From Mycobacterium sp. (GTDB lineage Bacteria > Actinomycetota > Actinomycetes > Mycobacteriales > Mycobacteriaceae): DNA of 61,369 nt. The position numbers were made by a program, and so were the translations under genes. Below are positions 54,075-61,369 of this stretch, piece by piece. The notes beneath the pieces were generated by a model, which was not told the DNA's origin, did no database searches, and saw only the letters and a program-made list of their open reading frames with translations. The stretch is from the NCBI GenBank assembly GCA_023264735.1, contig JAHFVD010000024.1:1-61369 (forward strand), given 5' to 3'. Within the stretch, counting starts at the first letter, position 1. Each line of letters starts with the position of its first letter.

Positions 54075-54416
54075 GTGACCCTCTTTTACCTCGGCGCGGG
54101 CATCGGCTTGGTGCTCGCCGCCATCTACCTGGTCGTCGGCACACTGAGCTTCCTCCGGATCCGGCGAGAGCTGGCTGCTGGTAAGGGAATCGATGCCTTC
54201 GCCGAAGAAATCGACTCGTCGGAGATCGCGCTGGTTCCGGGCTTCACGTGGAAGGCGTCGCTGGCGGTACTGACGTCGTTCGTCCTGTTGGTCATCGCGT
54301 CCTACAGCGGCGCCTTCTGGTATGTCCTTGCGTTCAGCGGCCTCGGGACCGCGGCAGCGGTGATCGTGGCCTTTGTCCTCGAATTGCGCGGCGATCGGGC
54401 CGGGACTGCCGCGTGA
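54075..54416 (+). CDS. small three-helix membrane protein of the symporter operon
   Basis: A 113-residue protein with probable transmembrane segments at about 5-25, 62-80 and 83-103. A charged cytoplasmic loop RIRRELAAGKGIDAFAEEID lies between helices 1 and 2. I do not recognise a family. Some SSS symporters have small companion subunits, so this may be one. The GTG at 54075 follows GAAAGG. It overlaps the next gene by 4 bp (GTGA). Confidence 0.75.
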   Translation: MTLFYLGAGIGLVLAAIYLVVGTLSFLRIRRELAAGKGIDAFAEEIDSSEIALVPGFTWKASLAVLTSFVLLVIASYSGAFWYVLAFSGLGTAAAVIVAFVLELRGDRAGTAA

Positions 54417-55732
54417 CCAAGAAGAAGGCGCACCTGCTGGGCTTCGTCCAGCACGGCGTGATGAATCACGCCTCCACCATGTGGGCGCATCCTCGCGACA
54501 AGGTCGGCTACCACTGGTCCCGGCCAGAGTACTGGCGCGATCTCGGAAGGACCATGGAGCGTGGCCTTTTCGACGCGATGTTCATCGCGGACGAACTGGC
54601 GCCCTACACCACCTACAAGGGCAACTCGGATCCGGTGGTGAAGTTCGCGGGTCAGTGTCCGGTGCACGAGCCCGCCAGCGTGGTGCCGATCGTCGGCGCC
54701 TTCACCAAGAACCTCGGCATCGGCATCACCTTGTCGACTTCCTTTGTGCCGCCGTACATGATGGCCCGCCAGCTGTCGACGCTGGATCACCTGACCGGCG
54801 GTCGGGTCGGCTGGAACATCGTCACGTCGTACTCCAAGAGCGAATTCCAGGCGATGGGCAAGGAGAACCTGACACCGCGCGACAAGCGCTACGAGGTCGT
54901 CGAGGAGTACATGCAGCTGCTGTATCAGCTGTGGGATTCGTGGGACGACGACGCGATCGTCTACGACCGGGAGAACGGCATCTTCGCCGACCCGACCAAG
55001 GTGCGCGAGGTCAATTTCCAGGGTGAGTTCTTCAAGTCCACGGGCCGGCACTTCGTCGCCCCGTCGCCGCAGAAGCGGCCGGTGCTGTGGCAGGCCGGAT
55101 CGTCGGAGCAGGGCCGCGAATTCGCGGCCAAGCACGCCGAATCCGTGTTCGGCATCTTCCCGACGCCGAAGAGCATGCGGGCCTATGCCGACGACATCCG
55201 CACCCGCGCCAGCGATGCGGGCCGCGACCCGGAGTCGGTGAAGCTGATCTACGGTCTGCAGACCATCATCGACCGGGACAAGGGCCGCGCCAACGACCGC
55301 TACGCCGAGTTCGTGGAGAAGGTGCAGATCGAGAGTGCGCTCGGAATCCTGTCCGGCCACACCGGTTTCGACTTCTCCACGCTCGGCCTCGACGACAATG
55401 TGGTCGACGCCGACGTGCAGGGTATCCGCGGCCTGTTCGACGCGATCCTGGAGGCCAAGGACGGTGCCCCTGTGACCGTCCGTGAAGCCGCCCAGATCTA
55501 CGGCGTCTCGATGGGCGCGCCCGTCGCCGTCGGTACGCCGGCCGATGTCGCCGACCAGATGGAGCAGTACCTGGACGAGGGCGGCTGCAACGGCTTCATG
55601 ATGCTGGCCACCGATACGCCGGGCTGCTTCAACGACATGACCGAGCTGCTGGTGCCGGAGTTGCAACGTCGCGGCCGCTTCCGCACCCGCTACCCCGGTA
55701 CTACTCTGCGAGAAAGCCTGCAGGAGTACTGA
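54413..55732 (+). CDS. NtaA/SnaA/DszA-family FMN-dependent monooxygenase
   Basis: A 439-residue member of the NtaA/SnaA/SoxA(DszA) branch of luciferase-like monooxygenases. Typical stretches are RGLFDAMFIADELAPY, LGIGITLSTSFVPPYMMARQ, LTGGRVGWNIVTSYSKSEFQ and RPVLWQAGSSEQGREFAAKH. The family oxidatively cleaves C-N or C-S bonds (nitrilotriacetate, dibenzothiophene sulfone, S-succinocysteine). The GTG at 54413 is coupled to the small membrane protein. It needs a flavin reductase, and none is encoded nearby. The substrate probably enters through the operon symporter. Confidence 0.9.
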   Translation: MTKKKAHLLGFVQHGVMNHASTMWAHPRDKVGYHWSRPEYWRDLGRTMERGLFDAMFIADELAPYTTYKGNSDPVVKFAGQCPVHEPASVVPIVGAFTKNLGIGITLSTSFVPPYMMARQLSTLDHLTGGRVGWNIVTSYSKSEFQAMGKENLTPRDKRYEVVEEYMQLLYQLWDSWDDDAIVYDRENGIFADPTKVREVNFQGEFFKSTGRHFVAPSPQKRPVLWQAGSSEQGREFAAKHAESVFGIFPTPKSMRAYADDIRTRASDAGRDPESVKLIYGLQTIIDRDKGRANDRYAEFVEKVQIESALGILSGHTGFDFSTLGLDDNVVDADVQGIRGLFDAILEAKDGAPVTVREAAQIYGVSMGAPVAVGTPADVADQMEQYLDEGGCNGFMMLATDTPGCFNDMTELLVPELQRRGRFRTRYPGTTLRESLQEY

Positions 55733-55738
55733 GCTGAG

Positions 55739-56194
55739 TTACTTCCAGACCAGCGGGTCGTCGACGCCGTTGTTGTAGACCACCTGGGTGGGCGCCGGGC
55801 CGGTCACGTCGAAGTACAGCTTGCCCCAGGACGAGTCGCCCTGCTGGAGCGTCCCGCCGCTGATACCCGCCGGAGTGGCCGCCTGCCACAGCACCGGGTA
55901 GTTGGCGCCGCCAGCGCGGGCGTTGAAGTCCGGAATGATCGGCGTCACCGAGCCTTTGGCGGCGCGCACCTTCGCGGTCGCCTCCCAAAGCTTGCCCGCC
56001 AGCGGATAGCCGGGGATGGTGTCGGTGCTGGGCTTCAGATCGTAGATCTTCCAGATCGTGATCACCTGGCCGCCGTTGTCGACAAGGTGGTTCCAGCCGC
56101 CGAATTTGTCCACGCTCGGATCAGCAGACGCGGTCGGGGCCAACACGATCGACAGGCTCACTGCTGCGGCCAGCGCCGCCGCTTTCATCCTCAT
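55739..56194 (-). CDS. MPT63-family secreted protein
   Basis: A 151-residue exported protein. The signal peptide ends around TASADPSVD (residues about 20-25), followed by an immunoglobulin-like beta sandwich resembling MPT63 of M. tuberculosis. Shared stretches are GQVITIWKIYDLKPST, IPGYPLAGKLWEATAKVRA, NYPVLWQAATPAGISGGTL and KLYFDVTGPAPTQVVYNNG. MPT63 is a major secreted antigen of unknown function. The ATG at 56194 is used; 56188 is an alternative. It converges with the NtaA-type gene with a 6-bp gap. Confidence 0.9.
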   Translation of the reverse strand: MRMKAAALAAAVSLSIVLAPTASADPSVDKFGGWNHLVDNGGQVITIWKIYDLKPSTDTIPGYPLAGKLWEATAKVRAAKGSVTPIIPDFNARAGGANYPVLWQAATPAGISGGTLQQGDSSWGKLYFDVTGPAPTQVVYNNGVDDPLVWK

Positions 56195-56294
56195 GCGCGG
56201 CACGCTATGGACGTTGGATGAACAACAGGCAACCGCGACACGAATTCCAGTTGCGTTGCTCCTCAACGGGAGCTGGCCTCGGCCCGCTAAACCG

Positions 56295-58877
56295 TTACGC
56301 GCTCTTCAGTCGGATCTTCCAGCGCACCAGGCTCAGGTAACCGATGCACAGCGCTCCGAGCATGCCCATGTCGAACCACCAGGCCGACGCGGTGTGATGC
56401 CAGTGCGCGTCCTTCGGGGTCAACGGCCCGGGCACCAGCGTGATCAGATCGATGGTCGACGCCGACGCGGCAAAGCCCCAGCGGGCCGGGGTGATCCACG
56501 ACAGCTGGTCGAGCACCATGCGGCCCGTCACCGGGATCATGCCGCCGGAGAACACCAGCTGACTCATGACGGCGACGACCAGCAGCGGCATGATCTGCTC
56601 GTTGGATTTCGCCAGCGCCGACAGCGCGAGACCCACCATCGCGGCGGTGACCGTCGTCGCGGCCATCACCACGAACAACTCCAGCGTCGGGCTCAGGAAC
56701 GTCAGCGAACCCTGCGTCGGCCCGCCCTTGCCCGCCACGGTGATCGCGGTGACGATCGTCGACTGCACGATCGCGAACACCGCATAGATACAGACCTTCG
56801 CCAACAGATAGGCCGTCGTCGACAACCCGACTGCCTGTTCTCGGCGGAAGATCGGCCGCTCGCCGATCAGATCGCGAACCGTGAGCGCGGTACCCATGAA
56901 GATCGCGCCGACGTTGAGCAGCACCAGGATCTGGCCGGGCTCGTTGGGGGCGTCGCCCATCGGATCGGGCTTGCCGAAACCGACGGTGCCGGGCACCGAC
57001 AGCGACAGCACACCCATGATGAACGGCAGCAACGCCAGGAAGATGAAGTAGCCGCGGTCGGAGATGATCAGCCGCATCTGGCGACGCGCGATCGTGGAGA
57101 ACTGCCGCAGCAGACTGGTGTGCGTCGGCTCGCCCATATTCGACGGCGTCTCCAGCGGCGGCGGTGGGGGAGCGGGCCCGGTCTGCGACAGGTAGCGGTG
57201 ATGGGCGGCGTCGGGATCGCCTGCGACGCTGCTGAAGATATCGGCCCAGTTCGTGGTGCCCATCGCCGCGCCGATCTGGCTGGGCGGACCGCAGAACGCG
57301 GTCATGCCGCCGGGCGCCAGCAGCAGCACCTGGTCGCACACATCGAGATAGGTCAGCGAGTGCGTCACCACCAGCACTACACGCCCGGCGTCGGCCAGCT
57401 GGCGCAGCATCGTCATGACCTGACGGTCCAGCGCCGGGTCCAGACCCGAGGTCGGCTCGTCGAGGATCAGCAGCGACGGGCCGGTCAGCAGCTCCAGGGC
57501 CACCGACGCACGCTTGCGCTGCCCGCCGGACAGCTTGTCCACCCGGGTGTTCTGGTGCTGGGTCATCTCCAGCTCGGCCAGCACCTGGGCCACCACTTGC
57601 TGGCGGTCCTCCTTGGTGGTGTCCGGTGGCAGCCGCAGCTCGGCGGCGTACATCAGCGCCTGGTTGACCGTCAGCTGGCCGTGCACCACGTCGTCCTGCG
57701 GCACCATGCCGATCCGGGAGCGCAGCGAGGCGTACTCGGCGTGGATGTTGTGACCCTCGAAAGTCACTGTGCCGCTTGTCGGATGGGTGTAGCCGGCGAC
57801 CAGTCGCGCGAAGGTGGACTTGCCTGCGCCCGACGGGCCGATCACCGCGGTCAGCGTGCCGGGGCGGGCCGTCAGCGAGATGTTGTCCAGCAGCGTCTTG
57901 TTGTTCTCGATCGTCCACGTCACCGCACGCACGTCCAGGCCGCCAGTGGCGGTGGCCGCCTCGGTCTCGGTGCGCCGGGCCAGCGTGCCGCCGGCGAACA
58001 CCAGGTCGATGTTGCCGATGGTGACGGTGTCGCCCTCGTTCAGCATCGCGGTGTCGACCCGGGTGCCGTTGACGAACGTGCCGTTGATGCTGCGGTTGTC
58101 GACGATCTCCGTCCCGCCCGGGGTCGGGATCAGGGTGGCGTGATGGCGCGAGGCCAGCACGTCGGGGATGACGATGTCGTTATCGGTCGCGCGGCCGATC
58201 TTGATGCCGCCGGGCGGTACCTCGCTGGGCGCACCCGGGCGCAGGATCTTGAGCATCGACGTCGCAAGGTTCGACGACCCGGCAGCAGGCTTGCCCACCG
58301 CCTGGCGCAGCTGGGTCGGCGCGGTCGCCGGCGGCTGCGCGGCGTGCGCTCCGGTGGGCGGGTGATACGTCGGTTGCGCGCGTGAACCGCTTGTCGGGTA
58401 GGCAGGCGGCGGCGCCTGGTTCGTCGGATGCCCTTGCGACGGCGGCGACTGCTGCCACGAGCCGGCGGTCGCCGCACCCCGGCTCGGCGCGGCCGGCCAC
58501 GACGGCGAGGACAGCGGGGCGGCCAGGCGCACCGAGGAGGTCTGCGGCGGACGTCCCACCGACCCCTGGGCGCGGCCGAGCCCGAAGCTCACTGGCGGCC
58601 CGTCGGGATTGCCGACGTTCAGGGTCATGCCGTCGGAGATGTCGATGGACGGCATCCGGCGGCCATTGACGAACATGCCGTTGAGCGAGCCGTTGTCGAC
58701 AGCCATCCACCGGCCGTGGTCATAGCGCAACACCAGGTGGGCGCGGGAGATCAAGGGGTGGGCGATGCGCACGTCGGCGCGCAGGTCGCGACCGACCACG
58801 ACGTCGTGGCCTGCGGCGAAGGTGCGCTCCGACCCGTCGTACCGAACTGTCAGAACGGGCGCGGCTGGTCGAGTCAT
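56295..58877 (-). CDS. FHA-domain ABC exporter (Rv1747-like)
   Basis: An 860-residue half-transporter. Its first FHA domain is at about 28-90 (VVVGRDLRADVRIAHPLISR), then comes a Pro/Ala-rich linker, and a second FHA domain lies at about 222-285 (IKIGRATDNDIVIPDVLASR). The ABC ATPase has Walker A GPSGAGKSTF near 345 and the signature [18 protein letters not shown]-terminal six-helix ABC-2-type permease follows (about 590-850). Rv1747 is controlled by threonine phosphorylation through PknF and implicated in lipid/PIM export. No kinase gene lies here, unlike the M. tuberculosis pknF-Rv1747 pair. The ATG at 58877 is chosen. Confidence 0.93.
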   Translation of the reverse strand: MTRPAAPVLTVRYDGSERTFAAGHDVVVGRDLRADVRIAHPLISRAHLVLRYDHGRWMAVDNGSLNGMFVNGRRMPSIDISDGMTLNVGNPDGPPVSFGLGRAQGSVGRPPQTSSVRLAAPLSSPSWPAAPSRGAATAGSWQQSPPSQGHPTNQAPPPAYPTSGSRAQPTYHPPTGAHAAQPPATAPTQLRQAVGKPAAGSSNLATSMLKILRPGAPSEVPPGGIKIGRATDNDIVIPDVLASRHHATLIPTPGGTEIVDNRSINGTFVNGTRVDTAMLNEGDTVTIGNIDLVFAGGTLARRTETEAATATGGLDVRAVTWTIENNKTLLDNISLTARPGTLTAVIGPSGAGKSTFARLVAGYTHPTSGTVTFEGHNIHAEYASLRSRIGMVPQDDVVHGQLTVNQALMYAAELRLPPDTTKEDRQQVVAQVLAELEMTQHQNTRVDKLSGGQRKRASVALELLTGPSLLILDEPTSGLDPALDRQVMTMLRQLADAGRVVLVVTHSLTYLDVCDQVLLLAPGGMTAFCGPPSQIGAAMGTTNWADIFSSVAGDPDAAHHRYLSQTGPAPPPPPLETPSNMGEPTHTSLLRQFSTIARRQMRLIISDRGYFIFLALLPFIMGVLSLSVPGTVGFGKPDPMGDAPNEPGQILVLLNVGAIFMGTALTVRDLIGERPIFRREQAVGLSTTAYLLAKVCIYAVFAIVQSTIVTAITVAGKGGPTQGSLTFLSPTLELFVVMAATTVTAAMVGLALSALAKSNEQIMPLLVVAVMSQLVFSGGMIPVTGRMVLDQLSWITPARWGFAASASTIDLITLVPGPLTPKDAHWHHTASAWWFDMGMLGALCIGYLSLVRWKIRLKSA

Positions 58878-58914
58878 CGACACCAACTCTATCGGTAGCG
58901 ACGCCGATGGTTGG

Positions 58915-60114
58915 TTATGCCGGACCGCCCGTCACCACACAAAGAGTCCGCGAGTAGATCGTCGGCATGCATTTATTGCAGTGCGTGCACAGCGATTGCA
59001 CAGAATGGTCGTCGCCGTCGGCCTGGATGCGATTGAGCAGATCGGGTTCGGCCAACAGGGCGCGGCCCATCGCCACGAACTCGAATCCCGCGGCCATCGC
59101 GCGGTCCATCGAATCGCGGTTGGTGATCCCGCCGAGCAGAATCAGCGGCATCGTCAGCTCCTTGCGGAACTGCTCGGCGTCGCGCAGTAGATAGGTCTCG
59201 CGGTAGGGGTATTCGCGCATGAATTTCTTGCCGGTCATGCGCATGCCCCAGTTCAGCGGCCACTTCTGCGCCGCGGCGAACTCCTTCACCGGGGCATCGC
59301 CGCGGAACAGGTACATCGGGTTGAGCAGCGAGCTGCCCGCGGTCAGTTCGATCGCGTCCAGGCCGCCGTCCTCCTCCAGCCACTTCGCGGTCTGCAACGA
59401 CTCCTCGATCTGGATCGAGCCGCGAACCCCGTCGGCCATGTTGAGCTTGGCGGTCACCGCGATCGGGGCCGGGCCGAGCCGCTCGACCTCGCGGCGCACG
59501 GCCATCACGATGCCGCGGGCCACCTTCGCCCGATTCTCCAACGAGCCACCGAATTCGTCGGTGCGCCGGTTGATCATCGGCGACAGGAACGAGCTGGCCA
59601 GATAGTTGTGGCCAAGATGGATTTCGACGGCGTCGAATCCGGAGTCGATGGCGAACCGGGCCGCCGACGCGTGCGCGGCGATGACGTCATTGATGTCGTC
59701 TTTGGTTGCGTGCTTGGCGAACTTCATCGACAGCGGGTTGAAGAAGCGGACCGGCGCCAGGGCGGTGGCCTTGTTCGACCGGGCATTGGCCACCGGGCCG
59801 GCGTGGCCGATCTGCGCGCTGATCGCCGCGCCCTCGGCGTGGATGGCCTCGGCCAGGCGCTGCAAGCCGGGCACGGCCTCCGGCCGCATCCAGATCTGTC
59901 CGCCGTTGGTGCGCCCACCCTGGCTCACCGCGGTGTAGGCGACCGTCGTCATGCCGATGCCGCCGGCGGCGATGGCGCGGTGGAACGCGATCAGGTCATC
60001 GGAGACGACGTCGTCGGGGGTGCGGGCTTCGAAGGTGGCCGACTTGATGACGCGGTTGCGCAGGGTGATGGGTCCGAGTTTGGCCGGGCTGAACACATCT
60101 GGCGCACTGTTCAT
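58915..60114 (-). CDS. NADH:flavin oxidoreductase of the Old Yellow Enzyme family (Rv3359-like)
   Basis: A 399-residue FMN barrel enzyme. Key stretches are PITLRNRVIKSATFEARTPD, AQIGHAGPVANARS, EIHLGHNYLASSFLSP (active-site HxxH type), NRRTDEFGGSLENRA and PLILLGGITNRDSMDRA. The C-terminus carries a Cys cluster LCTHCNKCMPTIYSRTLC, reminiscent of the 4Fe-4S site of trimethylamine dehydrogenase/dienoyl-CoA reductase relatives, but the second FAD/NAD domain of those proteins is absent. The ATG at 60114 is used. It is divergent from folD. Confidence 0.9.
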   Translation of the reverse strand: MNSAPDVFSPAKLGPITLRNRVIKSATFEARTPDDVVSDDLIAFHRAIAAGGIGMTTVAYTAVSQGGRTNGGQIWMRPEAVPGLQRLAEAIHAEGAAISAQIGHAGPVANARSNKATALAPVRFFNPLSMKFAKHATKDDINDVIAAHASAARFAIDSGFDAVEIHLGHNYLASSFLSPMINRRTDEFGGSLENRAKVARGIVMAVRREVERLGPAPIAVTAKLNMADGVRGSIQIEESLQTAKWLEEDGGLDAIELTAGSSLLNPMYLFRGDAPVKEFAAAQKWPLNWGMRMTGKKFMREYPYRETYLLRDAEQFRKELTMPLILLGGITNRDSMDRAMAAGFEFVAMGRALLAEPDLLNRIQADGDDHSVQSLCTHCNKCMPTIYSRTLCVVTGGPA

Positions 60115-60183
60115 AACCGCAGCTGACCACGCTCTGAACAGTGCTGTCAACGGCAGCGTTCGGTCAATGGAACAATACGGTCC

Positions 60184-61044
60184 GTGGTCGCTATCACCCT
60201 GGACGGCAAGCTCACCCGTGACGAGATTTTCGTCGATTTGAAGGACCGTGTGGCGGCGCTGACCGCCGCGGGAATCACTCCCGGACTGGGCACGGTGCTG
60301 GTCGGTGACGACCCCGGTTCGCACGCCTATGTGAAGGGCAAGCACTCCGACTGCGCCAAGGTCGGGATCACCTCGATCCGTCGTGATCTGCCCGCCGATG
60401 TCAGCCAGGCGCAGCTCGATGACACCCTCGACGAGCTCAACGCCAACCCCGAGTGCACCGGCTACATCGTGCAGCTGCCGTTGCCGCGCCACCTCGACGA
60501 GAACGCCGCGCTGGAGCGGGTCGACCCGGACAAGGACGCCGACGGGCTGCACCCGACCAACCTGGGCCGGCTGGTGCTGGGCGCTGGAAATGGAGCAGCG
60601 ACTCCTTTACCGTGCACGCCGCGCGGCATCGTGCACCTGCTGCGCCGCTACGAGGTGCCGATCGCCGGCGCGCATGTGGTGGTCATCGGCCGCGGTGTCA
60701 CGGTCGGTCGCCCGCTGGGCCTGCTGCTGACCCGTCGCAGCGAGAACGCGACAGTGACGTTGTGCCACACCGGAACTCGTGATCTTCCCGCGCTCACCCG
60801 GCAGGCCGACATCATCGTCGCCGCCGTCGGTGTGCCGCACATGCTGACCGCCGACATGGTGCGGCCCGGTGCGGCGGTGGTCGACGTCGGGGTGAGCCGG
60901 GTGGACGGAAAGCTCACTGGCGACGTGCATCCCGACGTCTGGGACGTCGCGGGGCATGTGTCGCCCAACCCCGGTGGGGTGGGTCCGCTGACCCGGGCGT
61001 TCTTGCTGACCAACGTCGTCGAACTGGCCGAAGCGACCCAGTGA
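60184..61044 (+). CDS. folD: FolD, methylenetetrahydrofolate dehydrogenase/cyclohydrolase
   Basis: A 286-residue bifunctional enzyme interconverting 5,10-methylene- and 10-formyl-tetrahydrofolate with NADP. Signatures are [16 protein letters not shown] (catalytic Lys), [34 protein letters not shown] (NADP loop) and [18 protein letters not shown] small extra segment ([11 protein letters not shown]) occurs where M. tuberculosis FolD is several residues shorter. The start is a GTG at 60184. It overlaps the DUF3017 gene by 4 bp (GTGA). Confidence 0.96.
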   Translation: MVAITLDGKLTRDEIFVDLKDRVAALTAAGITPGLGTVLVGDDPGSHAYVKGKHSDCAKVGITSIRRDLPADVSQAQLDDTLDELNANPECTGYIVQLPLPRHLDENAALERVDPDKDADGLHPTNLGRLVLGAGNGAATPLPCTPRGIVHLLRRYEVPIAGAHVVVIGRGVTVGRPLGLLLTRRSENATVTLCHTGTRDLPALTRQADIIVAAVGVPHMLTADMVRPGAAVVDVGVSRVDGKLTGDVHPDVWDVAGHVSPNPGGVGPLTRAFLLTNVVELAEATQ

Positions 61045-61369
61045 CGGCTCGGGCCAAGCGCCGGCTGCCGACCCGTGCGGAGGCAGTGGCCTTCACCGGG
61101 CGGGTGGTGCGTTCGCAGTGGCCCATCCTGAGCGTCGGGGTGATCTTCGTGGTCGCCTTCGTTCTCGTGGCGGCCGAGTTCTGGCGCCGCGGCTCGCTGC
61201 TGATCGGAATCGCGGTCGGCGTGGCCGCTGCGCTGCGCCTGGTGCTGTCCGAAGAGCGGGCGGGCCTGTTGGTGGTGCGTTCGCGCGGCGTGGATTTCGC
61301 GACTATGACCACGGTGTGCGTGGTGATGGTCTACATCGCGTCGACGATCGACCCGCTGGGCACGTCGTA
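61041..61369 (+). CDS. DUF3017 membrane protein (partial, runs off the window)
   Basis: The 5' 109 codons of a small membrane protein (Rv3355c-like, DUF3017). After a basic start [17 protein letters not shown] come transmembrane segments [19 protein letters not shown] and [37 protein letters not shown] begins the third. The GTG at 61041 is coupled to folD. The gene continues past the end of the window; function is unknown. Confidence 0.85.
   Translation, partial: MTARAKRRLPTRAEAVAFTGRVVRSQWPILSVGVIFVVAFVLVAAEFWRRGSLLIGIAVGVAAALRLVLSEERAGLLVVRSRGVDFATMTTVCVVMVYIASTIDPLGTS

Noticed and set aside
56058..58385. A 775-codon plus-strand frame opposite the FHA-ABC exporter
   Set aside because: It is Arg/His/Gln-rich without any domain and lies antisense to a clearly recognised transporter.

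Overview
This window is a GC-rich chromosomal segment from a mycobacterium, most likely an environmental (Mycolicibacterium-type) species. The evidence is gene content and order. From left to right it follows blocks of the M. tuberculosis Rv3416-Rv3355 region: whiB3, the sigD operon with its anti-sigma factor, a DUF5319 gene, guaB2, guaB3, choD, a beta-phosphoglucomutase-like gene, guaA, imuA'/imuB, a nucleoside hydrolase, an acrA1-like fused reductase, lpqD, htdY, dnaE2, an Rv3369/Rv3368c-like pair, trmL, the mfp conservon, an Rv3359-like flavin oxidoreductase, folD and a DUF3017 gene. Other genes are inserted between these blocks. I see no tRNA, rRNA, CRISPR array, insertion sequence or phage module.

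Layout. 1-5.5 kb: a TetR/MpaB-like divergent pair, a LAS-type peptidase-like exported protein, a DUF4349 lipoprotein, a CocE-type hydrolase and a decayed SDR gene. 5.5-12.3 kb: whiB3, sigD-rsdA and guaB2-guaB3. 12.3-17.9 kb: choD, a GH65 glycoside phosphorylase reduced to fragments, its surviving HAD partner, a lipase and guaA. 17.9-22.3 kb: class I aldolase, imuA'-imuB and a nucleoside hydrolase. 22.3-29 kb: a large LuxR ATPase regulator, the fused reductase, a thioesterase, lpqD and htdY. 29-33.1 kb: a VIT1-like transporter, a DUF899 protein and three tandem paralogous exported proteins. 33.2-38.8 kb: a HelR/HelD-type RNA polymerase motor divergent from dnaE2 across 60 bp that contain a perfect LexA box. 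38.8-45.6 kb: an HNH/13E12 protein, an overlapping ABC1 kinase-P450 pair with a divergent TetR gene, an F420/FMN-type oxidase, a nitroreductase, trmL and a methyltransferase. 45.8-50.2 kb: mfpE-D-C-B-A. 50.2-55.7 kb: an unfamiliar five-gene operon (cysteine-synthase-like enzyme, two luciferase-like monooxygenases, a sodium/solute symporter and a small membrane protein). 55.7-61.4 kb: an MPT63-like protein, an Rv1747-like FHA-ABC exporter, an OYE-family enzyme, folD and DUF3017.

How genes work together. guaB2 and guaA supply GMP. imuA', imuB and dnaE2 form the SOS mutasome; both loci carry LexA boxes. SigD and RsdA are a sigma/anti-sigma pair. The mfp genes form a signalling conservon ending in the gyrase-protecting pentapeptide protein. 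The least explained part is the 50.2-55.7 kb operon, which looks like an uptake-plus-oxidative-cleavage pathway for an organic, possibly sulfur-containing, compound. The most interesting regulatory arrangement is the single LexA box between the RNA polymerase rescue motor and the error-prone polymerase.
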